Positions 1 to 7,893 of a DNA stretch of 64,000 bases are shown here, in pieces. Made by a program: the position numbers and the translations under genes. Each line of letters starts with the position of its first letter. Positions within the stretch are counted from its first letter, which is position 1. The notes beneath the pieces were generated by a model. The model was given only the letters and a program-made list of their open reading frames with translations. It was not told the DNA's origin and did not search any database. Origin of the DNA: Paraburkholderia heleia NBRC 101817 (lineage in GTDB: Bacteria; Pseudomonadota; Gammaproteobacteria; Burkholderiales; Burkholderiaceae); assembly GCF_000739775.1 (NCBI RefSeq), contig NZ_BBJH01000022.1:110045-174044 (forward strand), given 5' to 3'.

Positions 1-73
1 CGATGCCCGCAATCGGACGCCCAATGGTGAAGAACAGGAGCCAGGGCAGAATCAGCGCAATCAGTAAACGCAT
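1..73 (-). CDS. YqaE/Pmp3 family small membrane protein (partial, N-terminus only)
   Basis: Reading leftward from the ATG at 73, the first 24 residues begin MRLLIALILPWLLFFTIGRP and the frame is open to the window edge. This hydrophobic start with the pattern PWLxFFTIGRPxAGI matches the first transmembrane segment of the YqaE/Pmp3 (UPF0057) family, which are peptides of about 50-60 residues with two membrane spans. The family is linked to membrane potential and salt or cold stress in other organisms; its role here is inferred only from family membership. The C-terminal half lies outside the window. Confidence 0.75.
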   Translation of the reverse strand, partial: MRLLIALILPWLLFFTIGRPIAGI

Positions 74-118
74 TCGGCGAAACCTCTAAAGCGTGGAAAA
101 AGACGGGTGTGAAAAGTA

Positions 119-313
119 TCAGTTGACAGGCGCGAAGCGCGGCACGAGTCCGCCTTCATGCTCGACGAGTTCGAAGAACACGGTGGCGGGTCGTGTCCAG
201 ATCGTACCGTTCGCCGCGCGATACACGATCATCGTGACGGAAGGATCCGATTCGAGCGTCGCCTCGCAAACCAGTTCGTAAATGCCACCCTTGTAGTGCC
301 TGTAGCGCACCAT
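119..313 (-). CDS. DUF1653 domain protein
   Basis: A 64-residue protein that starts MVRYRHYKGGIYELVCEA. The YRHYKGG-x-Y start, the central VYRA and the WTRPATVFFELV end are the hallmark pattern of DUF1653, a small single-domain family of unknown function that is often annotated alone. An upstream in-frame ATG at 370 exists, but the conserved domain begins right at the ATG at 313 and a GGGAA sequence lies just before it, so 313 is chosen. It reads toward the YqaE-like gene, with a gap of about 45 bases. Confidence 0.8.
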   Translation of the reverse strand: MVRYRHYKGGIYELVCEATLESDPSVTMIVYRAANGTIWTRPATVFFELVEHEGGLVPRFAPVN

Positions 314-501
314 CGTGTTCCCCTCTTCGAGTGCGCAAGCTGTCCCTGCGCGACTGCGCCAGTGTAACAAGGGAATGCGGCATGCGGACCCGCGTAGAGG
401 GCGCCGGCAGCTAATGTCCGGCGTGACATCCCTTCTGGCGGCCGGCCCATGGAATCCAGTTTTTTAGTTTGGGGAACGTACCTTCGCAAGCTGAGGCGCG
501 C

Positions 502-540
502 TTTGCCGGACATTTTTTCTCGCCCGGCAAACGCTTTTTT
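502..540 (+). terminator. Intrinsic terminator or attenuator
   Basis: Perfect 8-bp arms TTTGCCGG (502-509) and CCGGCAAA (524-531) enclose a 14-base loop and are followed by CGC and six T at 535-540. No plus-strand gene lies to its left in the window, so it either ends a short unannotated transcript or attenuates the gene that starts at 586. Confidence 0.55.
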
Positions 541-585
541 GTCGTGCGATAACGTTGCGGTCGCCACATTCGCCGGAGCCGCACA

Positions 586-798
586 ATGGCCACGCTCGAA
601 GCCTTGCGCATCGTCCTCGACGACCCGCATACGCCCGAAATCATCCGCAATCACGTTATCGACTCATTGCAGTACGCCCTGCGCAACCATGGCCAGGTGT
701 TCGCCGCAAAAGAGATCGAATGGCTCGCCAGTTGGGACGATGCGCGCATTCCGCTTGCGGCTTCGAAGGAATTGCGCCGGCGCGTGGGTCAGGGCTGA
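586..798 (+). CDS. Conserved hypothetical protein, 70 residues
   Basis: A small acidic, helix-rich protein with no signal peptide or membrane span. Its composition (no cysteine; many Ala, Leu, Arg, Glu) suggests a soluble cytoplasmic protein. The ATG at 586 is preceded by GGAG at about 573. I do not recognise a family. The intrinsic terminator at 502-540 lies 45 bases upstream and could act as an attenuator for this gene. It converges on the GntR regulator gene, whose stop is 17 bases away. Confidence 0.6.
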   Translation: MATLEALRIVLDDPHTPEIIRNHVIDSLQYALRNHGQVFAAKEIEWLASWDDARIPLAASKELRRRVGQG

Positions 799-814
799 TG
801 TTTGCCCCTTGCGT

Positions 815-1540
815 TCAGCCGTTCGCGAGATCCGCGAACACCGCCTTCAGATCGCGCCCGGCGCGCGCGCGCACCTGCTGCACCACCCGCTCCTCCAGTT
901 CGCCCAGATGCGCACGCATGGTGGCGAGCGCCGCCGCGAGGTCCCCGGCATCGAGCGCCTCGATGATCTGCGCGTGCTCGTCGGGCGCGCACATCGACGC
1001 CTTCGACGGATCGAACAAGGCCTTGTAGAGCTCCGTTTTCGCGACCAGTTGCGCCAGCGCTTCCACGAGCGCGGCGCCGCCCGCCTGCTCGGTCAGCAGC
1101 AGGTGGAACTGCCCCGCGAGGCGCACCGCTTCGTCCACGCGCGCCTCGCGCAACGCCTTCTTCTCGCTGCGCACATGGGCCGCGAGCTTGCGCCGCATCG
1201 CGGCGTCGAGCGTGCCGCACAGACTCACCATCACGCCCGCTTCGGCCACCTGGCGCGCGCGGTACACGGCGCGTATGTCCTCCTCCGTGGGCGACGGCAC
1301 GAATGCGCCGCGATTGGGTTCGAGCACGAGCTTGCCCTCGTAGCCGAGGCGCGCGAGCACCTTGCGCAACGCGCCGCGCGTGCAGCCGAACGCCGCCGCC
1401 AATTCGCGCTCCACCAGTTGCTGGCCCGGCGCGAGCTTGCCCTCCAGCAGCGCGGAAGAAATCGACGTATAGACATGCGCTTCGACATCGGACGGTTCGT
1501 CGGTGTCGCGGGGTGGAGCGAGGCGGGAGGATTGGGCCAT
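815..1540 (-). CDS. GntR family transcriptional regulator (FadR/FCD subfamily)
   Basis: 241 residues. Residues 20-90 form a winged helix-turn-helix of GntR type (ISSALLEGKLAPGQQLVERE, then a recognition region FGCTRGALRKVLARLGYEG and the wing NRGAFV). Residues 100-230 are an all-helical FCD ligand-binding domain, with the typical His residues spread over helices (FHLLL, EHAQII, MRAHL). Such regulators usually bind small organic acids and repress an adjacent transporter or catabolic gene. It is divergent from the MFS transporter at 1714, and two palindromes in the 173-bp gap fit FCD-type operators, so autoregulation plus control of the transporter is likely. The ligand is unknown. Confidence 0.85.
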   Translation of the reverse strand: MAQSSRLAPPRDTDEPSDVEAHVYTSISSALLEGKLAPGQQLVERELAAAFGCTRGALRKVLARLGYEGKLVLEPNRGAFVPSPTEEDIRAVYRARQVAEAGVMVSLCGTLDAAMRRKLAAHVRSEKKALREARVDEAVRLAGQFHLLLTEQAGGAALVEALAQLVAKTELYKALFDPSKASMCAPDEHAQIIEALDAGDLAAALATMRAHLGELEERVVQQVRARAGRDLKAVFADLANG

Positions 1541-1664
1541 GAGCAGGCGCGCTAGCTGGGTCGGTTCACTGGGTCAGGTCGCATTGTAGCGAGCGGCATG
1601 GCGAGGCGATATAGACCCGCGTCCATACCCGATCGCTCATGCCGGACATAGCGGGCATCGCCAG

Positions 1665-1699
1665 ATTGTTGACAATCAATCTGTACAATGGTCAACCAT
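1665..1699. promoter_or_regulatory. Two operator-like palindromes in the gntR/MFS divergent region
   Basis: ATTGT-TG-ACAAT (1665-1676) and ATGGT-CA-ACCAT (1688-1699) are both perfect 5-2-5 inverted repeats with centres 23 bp apart, about two helical turns. The spacing of the arms resembles known GntR/FCD operators of the type NTTGT-NN-ACAAN or TGGT-NN-ACCA. They lie just upstream of the transporter start and are the likely binding sites of the divergent GntR regulator. Confidence 0.6.
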
Positions 1700-1713
1700 A
1701 GTTCTGTAAAAGG

Positions 1714-3027
1714 TTGACCGAATTGAACCCTAAAAATCGCTTCATTCATTCCCGGACGCCCTCCGGCGAATCGGCCAGCGAGCTTGCGTGGTATGCCGCG
1801 ATCGTCGCGATCGGCCTGAATCTGCGGCCGCTGCTCACCTCGATCAGTCCGCTCACGACGACCATCCGCAACGACACCGGCCTGAGCTTCTATGGCGCTT
1901 CGCTGCTCACGAGCCTGCCCGTCGTCGCGATGGGGTTCGGCGCCTTCGGCACCGGCCTGCTCGCGCGCCGGCTCGGCGAGATGCGCGGCGTCGCGCTCGG
2001 GCTCGCGGCGATTGCCGCTGCATGCGCGGCCCGCACGTTCGCCGCCAGCGGCGGCGCGCTCATGGCCACGGCGGCCGCGGCCGGTGCGGGCGTCGCGGCC
2101 ATCCAGGCGCTGCTGCCCGCCGTCATGAAGCAGCGCTTCGCCGCGCGGGTCCCGCTCGCGATGGGCCTGTTCTCGGCGTCGATCATGGGCGGCGGCGGCC
2201 TCGGCGCGAGCCTGAGCCCGCTCGTCGCGCGCTTCAGCGGTTCGTGGCAGGCGGGGCTCGCCGTCTGGGCATTGCCCGCGCTGGCCGCGCTCGCGATCTG
2301 GGGCGTGTTGAACGGCGGGTTCGGCGCAGGGCAGCGCGTACAGCAGGCCGCCACAGTCCCTTCCCAGGGCCACGCCAACGCCGCAACGGTCCCGGTCTGG
2401 CGCAAGCGCCGGGCGTGGTCGCTCGGCCTGCACTTCGGGCTCGTCAACGGCGGCTATACGAGTCTCGTCGCGTGGCTGCCCGCCTACTATCAGCAGCATG
2501 GCGCGAGCGTCGAAGCGAGCGGCTCGCTGCTCGCCGCGATGACCGTGTTCCAGGCCGCCAGCGCACTGCTCCTGCCGCTCGCCGCGGCGGCGTTCACGGA
2601 CCGGCGCCCGTGGCTCGTTCTGGGCCTGTGCGGCCAGCTCGTCGGCGTGACCGGCCTCGCGGCGTGGCCCGAGGCCGCGCCGCTGCTGTGGGTCGCGGCG
2701 GCGGGCGCAGGACTCGGCGGCACGTTCTCTGTCACGCTCGTCACCGCGCTCGACCATTGCGCGGACCACCGCCTGGCCGCGCGCCTCGTCGCCTTCGTCC
2801 AGGGTCTGGGCTTCGTGATCGCCGCGCTCGCCCCCATCGTGGCCGGACGCGTGCGCGACCTCACGGGCGGCTTTACGGGCGCTTGGATGATGCTCGCTGT
2901 ATCGATCAGCGCGATGGTCGTGCTCACGCTCGCGTTCTCGCCGCGCAGCTACGGGCGCTGGCTCGGCACCCACGGCCCGGACGCGCACGGCGCGATCGCG
3001 CAAAGCCGTGCGGCGCTCGACGCCTGA
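1714..3027 (+). CDS. MFS transporter, CynX/NimT-like
   Basis: About 437 residues with some 12 hydrophobic segments. The first span contains GLNLRPLLTSISPL, close to the NLRPxxTSxxPL pattern of the CynX (cyanate) / NimT (2-nitroimidazole) branch of MFS. No ATG is available near the start. TTG codons lie at 1714 and 1723, and the AAAAGG ribosome-binding sequence ending at 1713 is well spaced only for 1723, so translation probably starts there. It sits divergent from the GntR regulator and is probably its target. Direction and substrate cannot be read from the sequence; an anion or small organic acid is a guess from the family. Confidence 0.85.
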   Translation: MTELNPKNRFIHSRTPSGESASELAWYAAIVAIGLNLRPLLTSISPLTTTIRNDTGLSFYGASLLTSLPVVAMGFGAFGTGLLARRLGEMRGVALGLAAIAAACAARTFAASGGALMATAAAAGAGVAAIQALLPAVMKQRFAARVPLAMGLFSASIMGGGGLGASLSPLVARFSGSWQAGLAVWALPALAALAIWGVLNGGFGAGQRVQQAATVPSQGHANAATVPVWRKRRAWSLGLHFGLVNGGYTSLVAWLPAYYQQHGASVEASGSLLAAMTVFQAASALLLPLAAAAFTDRRPWLVLGLCGQLVGVTGLAAWPEAAPLLWVAAAGAGLGGTFSVTLVTALDHCADHRLAARLVAFVQGLGFVIAALAPIVAGRVRDLTGGFTGAWMMLAVSISAMVVLTLAFSPRSYGRWLGTHGPDAHGAIAQSRAALDA

Positions 3028-3262
3028 GCCTGCTGTACACGCCGGATCGGGCTCCGGCGCAAGCCCCGCAAGGCCGCGGCGCGCCCATGCAACACATCGC
3101 CCACGGCCCGCCGGGAAACGTTTGCATAAGCGCCTGTATGAATGTACAGTGCGTGCAGCCGGCCGTTCGTGCCGCCCGGTCGCCGTACCGGGTTACGCCG
3201 CCCCATCGCGCGCCGGCGCATGGCGCGGCCCCGGCCTGTACATCGAAAACGGAGAACACGAC

Positions 3263-3595
3263 GTGCGATTCTTCATCACGGGGACCTTGCTGGGCGTCCT
3301 GGCGTCCACCGCGATCGCCGGGGAACACTACATCGAGATCTGGAATCCGCCGGAAGCGCGCACGCCTTCGGCGCATGCGGGCAATGCCGGCAAGAAGGCG
3401 CATCACGGCACGAAGCACAAGCTTGCCTCTGCCGACAAGCTCACCACCCGCAAGGTCGCCGAACCGGCCATGCGCGCTCCTGCGCCCACGCTGCCGGCCA
3501 CGCCGGGCGCCCCCGTGCGTACCGCGCCCGGCAACGGAGTCCTGCCGGAAATTCCGCCGCAAATCGGCCCCGACGGCAACGTGCTGACGGTGTGA
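3263..3595 (+). CDS. Small secreted or periplasmic protein, unknown
   Basis: 110 residues from a GTG start at 3263 preceded by GGAGA (3251-3255). The N-terminus RFFITGTLLGVLASTAIAG looks like a Sec signal peptide with cleavage after AIA. The mature part is rich in Lys, His, Ala and Pro (HAGNAGKKAHHGTKHK, then a proline-rich tail), so it is probably disordered. No cysteine and no known domain were seen. It is followed by about 400 bp without a protein gene. Confidence 0.6.
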   Translation: MRFFITGTLLGVLASTAIAGEHYIEIWNPPEARTPSAHAGNAGKKAHHGTKHKLASADKLTTRKVAEPAMRAPAPTLPATPGAPVRTAPGNGVLPEIPPQIGPDGNVLTV

Positions 3596-3700
3596 GCCAG
3601 CGCGTCGAGGCACGACACCGGGCACGATGCACAACGCGGCACGACGCCGCCGCAATCGCGGCCTCGAAGACCTCGAGGCGCCGCCCATTCCCGTCTCCAG

Positions 3701-3736
3701 AAAAAAAACAGCCCCGTCACCGGAGAGGTGCGGGGC
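3701..3736 (-). terminator. Intrinsic terminator (minus strand)
   Basis: On the minus strand GCCCCGCACC pairs with GGTGACGGGGC (one bulged base) around a TCTCC loop, followed by TG and eight T. On the plus strand the same stem has no T-tract after it, so it works leftward only. Confidence 0.7.
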
Positions 3737-3790
3737 CGAATCCCATGTCAAGGAGATGTCATGGAGGAGACGGCTTCATCTTAGCCATGG
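3701..3790 (-). ncRNA. Candidate small RNA with anti-Shine-Dalgarno loops
   Basis: A leftward transcript is implied because a strong intrinsic terminator for the minus strand (3701-3736) stands between two plus-strand genes and has no minus-strand protein gene in front of it. Read on the minus strand, the RNA would show a hairpin with arms CCATG/CATGG (3760-3764 and 3743-3747) whose loop holds CUCCUU, then the terminator hairpin whose loop is UCUCC. A further CUCCUCC lies at 3769-3763. These are complements of ribosome-binding sites. The 5' end was not identified; the right boundary given is approximate and no convincing promoter was seen. Confidence 0.4.
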
Positions 3791-4002
3791 CCCTCCGCGC
3801 GTCCAACCAATGATTTCGCATATGCATTTCGGGCCGTGTGGCGCAGCGCAACGTCGCGCCGCCGGCATATGGATAGAACAAAAAGTCGTTTCGCGCCGCG
3901 CGGCGCGCTCTCTAAGATGACCTTTTCCAGCCTTCCAGGCCTCGTGACTGTATTGCCCGATCGAGCACGGACCAGGTCTCATTGCATTTCAGGGAGTCCC
4001 CC

Positions 4003-4707
4003 TTGAGTATTTCCGATTCGCAACGCCGCCCGCTCGTAGTGGGCATCGGCGGCACGACACGCGCTGCCTCGTCGACCGAGCGCGCCCTCGCTTTCGCGCT
4101 CCGGGGCGCCGAGGACGCCGGCGCGCGCACGCAATGGCTCGGCGGCACGTTCCTGCACACGCTGCCGCACTACGCGCCCGAAGACCCCGTTCGCACCGAC
4201 GCCCAGCTCGAACTGATCGAAGCCGTGCGCGCGGCCGACGCCGTCATCATCGCGACGCCCGGCTATCACGGCGGCGTGTCCGGGCTCGTGAAGAACGCGC
4301 TCGACACGCTCGAAGAACTGCGGGCCGACAAGCGCCCGTACCTGGACGGCCGCGCGGTGGGCTGCATCGTCACGGCCTACGGCTGGCAGGCCGCGGGCTC
4401 GGTGCTGACCTCGCTGCGCTCGATCGTGCACGCGCTGCGCGGCTGGCCGACGCCATTCGGCGCGGGCATCAACACGCTGGAGACGCGTTTCGAGAGCGCG
4501 CAGCAATGCTCCGACGCCAAGGTCGCCGAACAGCTCGCAACGGTCGGCCGCCAGGCGGCGCAGTTCGCGCTCGCGTTCGGCGGCCAGGGCCAGGGCCAGG
4601 GCCAGGAACACTACGCGGCGCCGCTGGCGGGCGCCTTGAACAGCGCCGGCGGCGCGCCAGCCGCCAATGCGCCGCGCACCGAAAAGCGCCTGAGCCTCGC
4701 TGTCTGA
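4003..4707 (+). CDS. NAD(P)H-dependent FMN reductase (flavodoxin-like)
   Basis: 234 residues with a flavodoxin-like fold. VVGIGGTTRAASSTERAL near the N-terminus is the phosphate-binding loop for FMN, and ATPGYHGGVSGLVKNALD is the second flavin-binding motif (PxYxGxxSGxLKNAxD). Proteins of this family reduce free FMN with NAD(P)H and often feed two-component monooxygenases or desulfonation enzymes. The TTG at 4003 is chosen because AGGGAG (3991-3996) lies seven bases before it; another TTG at 3982 has no such site. The C-terminal part holds a GQGQGQGQ run encoded by a short tandem GGCCAG repeat, and a low-complexity Ala/Gly tail. Confidence 0.85.
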   Translation: MSISDSQRRPLVVGIGGTTRAASSTERALAFALRGAEDAGARTQWLGGTFLHTLPHYAPEDPVRTDAQLELIEAVRAADAVIIATPGYHGGVSGLVKNALDTLEELRADKRPYLDGRAVGCIVTAYGWQAAGSVLTSLRSIVHALRGWPTPFGAGINTLETRFESAQQCSDAKVAEQLATVGRQAAQFALAFGGQGQGQGQEHYAAPLAGALNSAGGAPAANAPRTEKRLSLAV

Positions 4708-5053
4708 CACGCCGCCCGACCTCTCCGCGTCGCCCACCCTCACGGCCCTGAGCGCGCGGGGCGCGAAACAAACGTTCCCTAAGCCACATTGGCGGCGTCG
4801 CGCGGCGCGCTTCGCGTGCGCCATCCCACAGACGCTGCATTTCGTCCGGTCCACATTGAAGCCGGATTCACCCCTCGCCTCATCCGGATCATTCTGCTGA
4901 CCGTTCCAGGCCACACGTGATTTGCTTGCGACGAATGATTGGTTCCATCGACAAACGGCGGCCCGTACGCTGACCCGTATCGGCGCCGCGAGTGGGCACC
5001 ACCCAGAACGAGAACCCGGGCAAATCAGCAGAAGATCAGCAGGAAGCGCGGCC
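4708..5053. other. Intergenic region, no feature recognised
   Basis: This 346-bp gap between the FMN reductase and the small protein at 5054 holds only a weak inverted repeat built on CCGGAT/ATCCGG (about 4862-4888). I saw no promoter, operator or RNA structure that I would defend. Confidence 0.5.
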
Positions 5054-5269
5054 ATGAACACACCATTACGCTACAAAGGCTACGTCGTCGCCCCCAGCGC
5101 GCGGCAACTCCCGAACGGCCTCTTCGCCGCCAATCTCACCATTGGCACGCAGCCGGGCGCGCAGCATTCGTTCGACGAACTCGATTACTTCTTCGAAGAA
5201 AGGCACGCGCTCGCCTACGCCTGCCGCTGGGCGCGCATGTGGATCGACCAGCAGCGCCGCTGCGCGTGA
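5054..5269 (+). CDS. Small conserved Burkholderiales-type protein
   Basis: 71 residues starting MNTPLRYKGYVVAPSARQLP, from the ATG at 5054 with AGGAAG at 5041-5046 upstream. The layout (a KGYxVxPSxxxLPxGxFxANLxI strand region, then an acidic turn and a C-terminal helix carrying the ARMWID end) resembles a widespread small single-domain protein family of beta-proteobacteria of unknown function. No signal peptide or membrane span. A longer in-frame extension to 4922 is not supported by composition. Confidence 0.65.
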   Translation: MNTPLRYKGYVVAPSARQLPNGLFAANLTIGTQPGAQHSFDELDYFFEERHALAYACRWARMWIDQQRRCA

Positions 5270-5326
5270 GGGCGCATGGTTCCTTACGGTTGTGACAGAA
5301 TAGGAGTCATACCCCCTTCACGCTAG

Positions 5327-6253
5327 ATGCTCATGTCCGACACCCTGACGCATCCGGACGAAGGCGCAGCCTTCATCTCCGAACAGGACGCCGCGCTGCG
5401 GCGCTGGACTCACGGCGCGCCAGGGCCCATCAAGATCGGATCGGACGAACACCGCAAGATGTTCTGCCGGATGCTGCTCGAGACCCACGATCCATACCGC
5501 CCCGCCGTGCTCGACTGGCCAAAGCTCGAGCCCGACGTGCTCAGCCGCCTCACGTCGCTGCCGATCTGGGACATCGCGGTGCAGACCGAAGGCCGCGCCT
5601 CGATCCGCGTGCTGACTTACGCGCAAACCCTGAGCGATCCGCTGCTGCGCAAGGCGGTCGAAATGGATGCCGCCGAGGAAGCGCGCCACAAGGTCGTGCT
5701 CTCGCATCTCGTGCAGGCCTATGGCATTGAACTTGCGCCTGAACCCGCATACCCGCCGCCCAAAAAAGCGGAATGGGCATGGATGTTCACCGGCTATAGC
5801 GAGTGTATCGACAGCTTCTTCGCGTTCGGCCTGTTTCGCTCGGCGCAGCGCTCGGGCTTTTTCCCGCCAGATCTCGTCGAAACCTTCGAACCGGTGATCC
5901 AGGAAGAGGCGCGCCACATCCTCTTCTTCGTCAACTGGGTCGCGTGGTATCGCAAGAACATGCCCTGGTGGCGCAGGCCGTGGCACGCCGTGCGCGTCGC
6001 CGCCATCTGGTTCATGCTGGTATGGGAGCGGCTCGCGATCGCGCGAGGCATCGACGCCAGCGGCAACGCGCGCGATTCGAACTTCCTGCCTGCGAACCGC
6101 GAGGTGCTAGGCGACTCGCTCGATCCGCGCGAGATGATCGCACTCTGCCTCCGGGAAAACGACGCGCGCATGAGCGGCTACGACGCGCGCCTCTTGCGGC
6201 CGACGCTCGTGCCCACACTCGCACGCTTCGCGCTGCGCCTCTTGAAGAAGTAG
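5327..6253 (+). CDS. Ferritin-like di-iron protein
   Basis: 308 residues, all-helical. Two carboxylate-His motifs, MDAAEEARHKVV (about residue 112) and IQEEARHILFF (about residue 192), are EExxH-type iron ligands of a four-helix ferritin-like bundle, as in AurF-like N-oxygenases and related di-iron oxidases. The region around residues 225-240 (WFMLVWERLAI) is hydrophobic but amphipathic rather than clearly membrane-spanning. Start ATGs at 5327 and 5333 are both possible and neither has a strong ribosome-binding site. It precedes the amidase by 63 bp. The oxidised substrate is not predictable. Confidence 0.75.
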   Translation: MLMSDTLTHPDEGAAFISEQDAALRRWTHGAPGPIKIGSDEHRKMFCRMLLETHDPYRPAVLDWPKLEPDVLSRLTSLPIWDIAVQTEGRASIRVLTYAQTLSDPLLRKAVEMDAAEEARHKVVLSHLVQAYGIELAPEPAYPPPKKAEWAWMFTGYSECIDSFFAFGLFRSAQRSGFFPPDLVETFEPVIQEEARHILFFVNWVAWYRKNMPWWRRPWHAVRVAAIWFMLVWERLAIARGIDASGNARDSNFLPANREVLGDSLDPREMIALCLRENDARMSGYDARLLRPTLVPTLARFALRLLKK

Positions 6254-6316
6254 CGCCACAACGTAAAACGCACGCGTTGTTGGCATGGCTCCATAGCCGT
6301 ACGAGGAGAACGCTGC

Positions 6317-7771
6317 ATGACCTGGACTGTCGACCAGCAACTGGAACTGAGCGCAACGCAAGCCGTCGAGGCCATCCAGGCCGGGCAGCTGAAGGCCGCC
6401 GACTATGTCGCCACGCTGCTGGCGCGCGCCCAGGCGCTCTCCAACCTCAACGCGCTAACCGTGCTCGACGTGGAAGGCGCGCTCGCCGCCGCGCAGCGCA
6501 TCGACGCGCTCGGCGCAAACGAACGGGCGCGTCTGCCGCTCGCCGGGCTGCCCGTGGTCGTGAAAGACAACATCAATACGCGCGGCCTGCAAACCTCCGC
6601 GGCCACGCCCGCGCTCGAAGGCTTCGTGCCCGCGCGTCACGCGCCTTCGGTGCAGCGCCTCGTCGATGCCGGCGCGATCTTGCTCGGCAAGGCCAACATG
6701 CACGAACTGGCATTCGGCATCACCAGCACGAATCTCGCGCCGCATGCGGGGCCCGTGCGCAACCCCTGGGATCCCGAACGAATCCCGGGCGGCTCGTCCG
6801 GCGGCACGGCGGCCGCCGTGGCGGCGCGCATCGTGCCCGCCGGGCTCGGCACCGACACCGGCGGCTCCACGCGCATTCCCGCCGCGCTGTGCGGCATTGT
6901 CGGCTTGCGCCCGAGCGTGGGCGACGGCGGCACGCAACGCCGCTATCACGACCCGCAGGCCGTCGTGCCCATCAGCCATACGCGCGACACGGTCGGACCG
7001 ATGGGGCGCACGGTAGCCGATGTCGCGCTGCTCGACGCCGTGATCACCGGGCACGGCCCGCTCTCGCCGGCCGCCGTGACGAATCTGCGCATCGGCCTGC
7101 CCGCGCCGCTGTGGGAAGGTCTCGAAGCCGCACTCGAAGACGTCGCGCGCGGCGCGCTCGCGAAGCTCGAAGCCGCGGGCGTCACGCTCGTACCGGTCGA
7201 AATGAGCGAGTTGCTCGCGCTGAACGACCGCGTGAGCTACGCGATCGCGCTGCACGAGCCCATCGAAGATCTCGCCGCGTGGCTCGTTGCGAACCGCGCA
7301 CCCGCGCAAACCGTGGCCGAGGTCGCCGCGCGCATTGCGAGCCCCGACGTGCGCGCGGCCTACGACGCCGTGCTCGCCGACGCGCGCGGCGCCGACTATC
7401 ACGGCGCGATGACGGTGTGGCGGCCGCGCCTGCAGCAACTCTATGCGCAGACTTTCGCGGCCAGCGGCCTCGACGCACTGCTCTTTCCCACGACGCGGCT
7501 CGCCGCCGTGCCGATCGACGAACTGAACGGTTCGTCTCGTGTGTCGATCGACGGAGCGGCGCCGATCGACGAAATGGAGGCGTATCTGCGCAACACCGAT
7601 CCCGCGAGCAACGCCGGCATTCCGGGCCTCGCGCTGCCGGCAGGTCTCGTCGACGCTCGCTTGCCCGTCGGGCTCGAACTCGACGGACCGGCCGGCGGCG
7701 ACCGCAGGCTGCTCGCGATCGGTCTCGCGTTCGAAGCGATTCTCGGGACGCTGCCCGCGCCGGAGATTTAA
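6317..7771 (+). CDS. Amidase signature enzyme (indoleacetamide hydrolase-like)
   Basis: 484 residues, full length for the amidase signature family. The Ser-cisSer-Lys triad is visible: Lys83 in VVVKDNIN, cis-Ser160 in GGSSGG, and nucleophile Ser184 in DTGGSTRIP, with the 24-residue spacing between the two serines found in GatA-type enzymes. Overall pattern is closest to indoleacetamide or mandelamide hydrolases, which release ammonia and a carboxylic acid from an amide. The ATG at 6317 follows AGGAGA at about 6303. No nitrile hydratase or tryptophan monooxygenase gene is beside it, so the natural amide is unknown. Confidence 0.88.
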   Translation: MTWTVDQQLELSATQAVEAIQAGQLKAADYVATLLARAQALSNLNALTVLDVEGALAAAQRIDALGANERARLPLAGLPVVVKDNINTRGLQTSAATPALEGFVPARHAPSVQRLVDAGAILLGKANMHELAFGITSTNLAPHAGPVRNPWDPERIPGGSSGGTAAAVAARIVPAGLGTDTGGSTRIPAALCGIVGLRPSVGDGGTQRRYHDPQAVVPISHTRDTVGPMGRTVADVALLDAVITGHGPLSPAAVTNLRIGLPAPLWEGLEAALEDVARGALAKLEAAGVTLVPVEMSELLALNDRVSYAIALHEPIEDLAAWLVANRAPAQTVAEVAARIASPDVRAAYDAVLADARGADYHGAMTVWRPRLQQLYAQTFAASGLDALLFPTTRLAAVPIDELNGSSRVSIDGAAPIDEMEAYLRNTDPASNAGIPGLALPAGLVDARLPVGLELDGPAGGDRRLLAIGLAFEAILGTLPAPEI

Positions 7772-7893
7772 GCGCATGCAACGCCCGATGTGTCACGGGC
7801 ATTGCGCTACACTGCGCGCTGCGTCGCGCCGCGACGCGTGCTGGCTTCGCACCGCGGCGCGTTTGATCGAATGAACCCAGACACTTCGAGCCG

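Noticed and set aside
1552..3003. Long open frame antisense to the CynX-like transporter
   Set aside because: It is a by-product of high GC at third codon positions; it has the Arg/Ala/Glu-rich composition of a shadow frame and no conserved motif.
3761..3784. Seven-codon frame (MEETASS) with a perfect AAGGAG site on the plus strand
   Set aside because: It overlaps the candidate minus-strand small RNA, and the AAGGAG and GGAGGAG are simply the complements of its CUCCUU and CUCCUCC motifs; no downstream gene is placed to be controlled by such a leader.
4585..4612. Short tandem GGCCAG repeat in the FMN reductase gene considered as a CRISPR-like or regulatory repeat
   Set aside because: It is in frame and encodes a GQGQGQ linker; too short and uniform for CRISPR.
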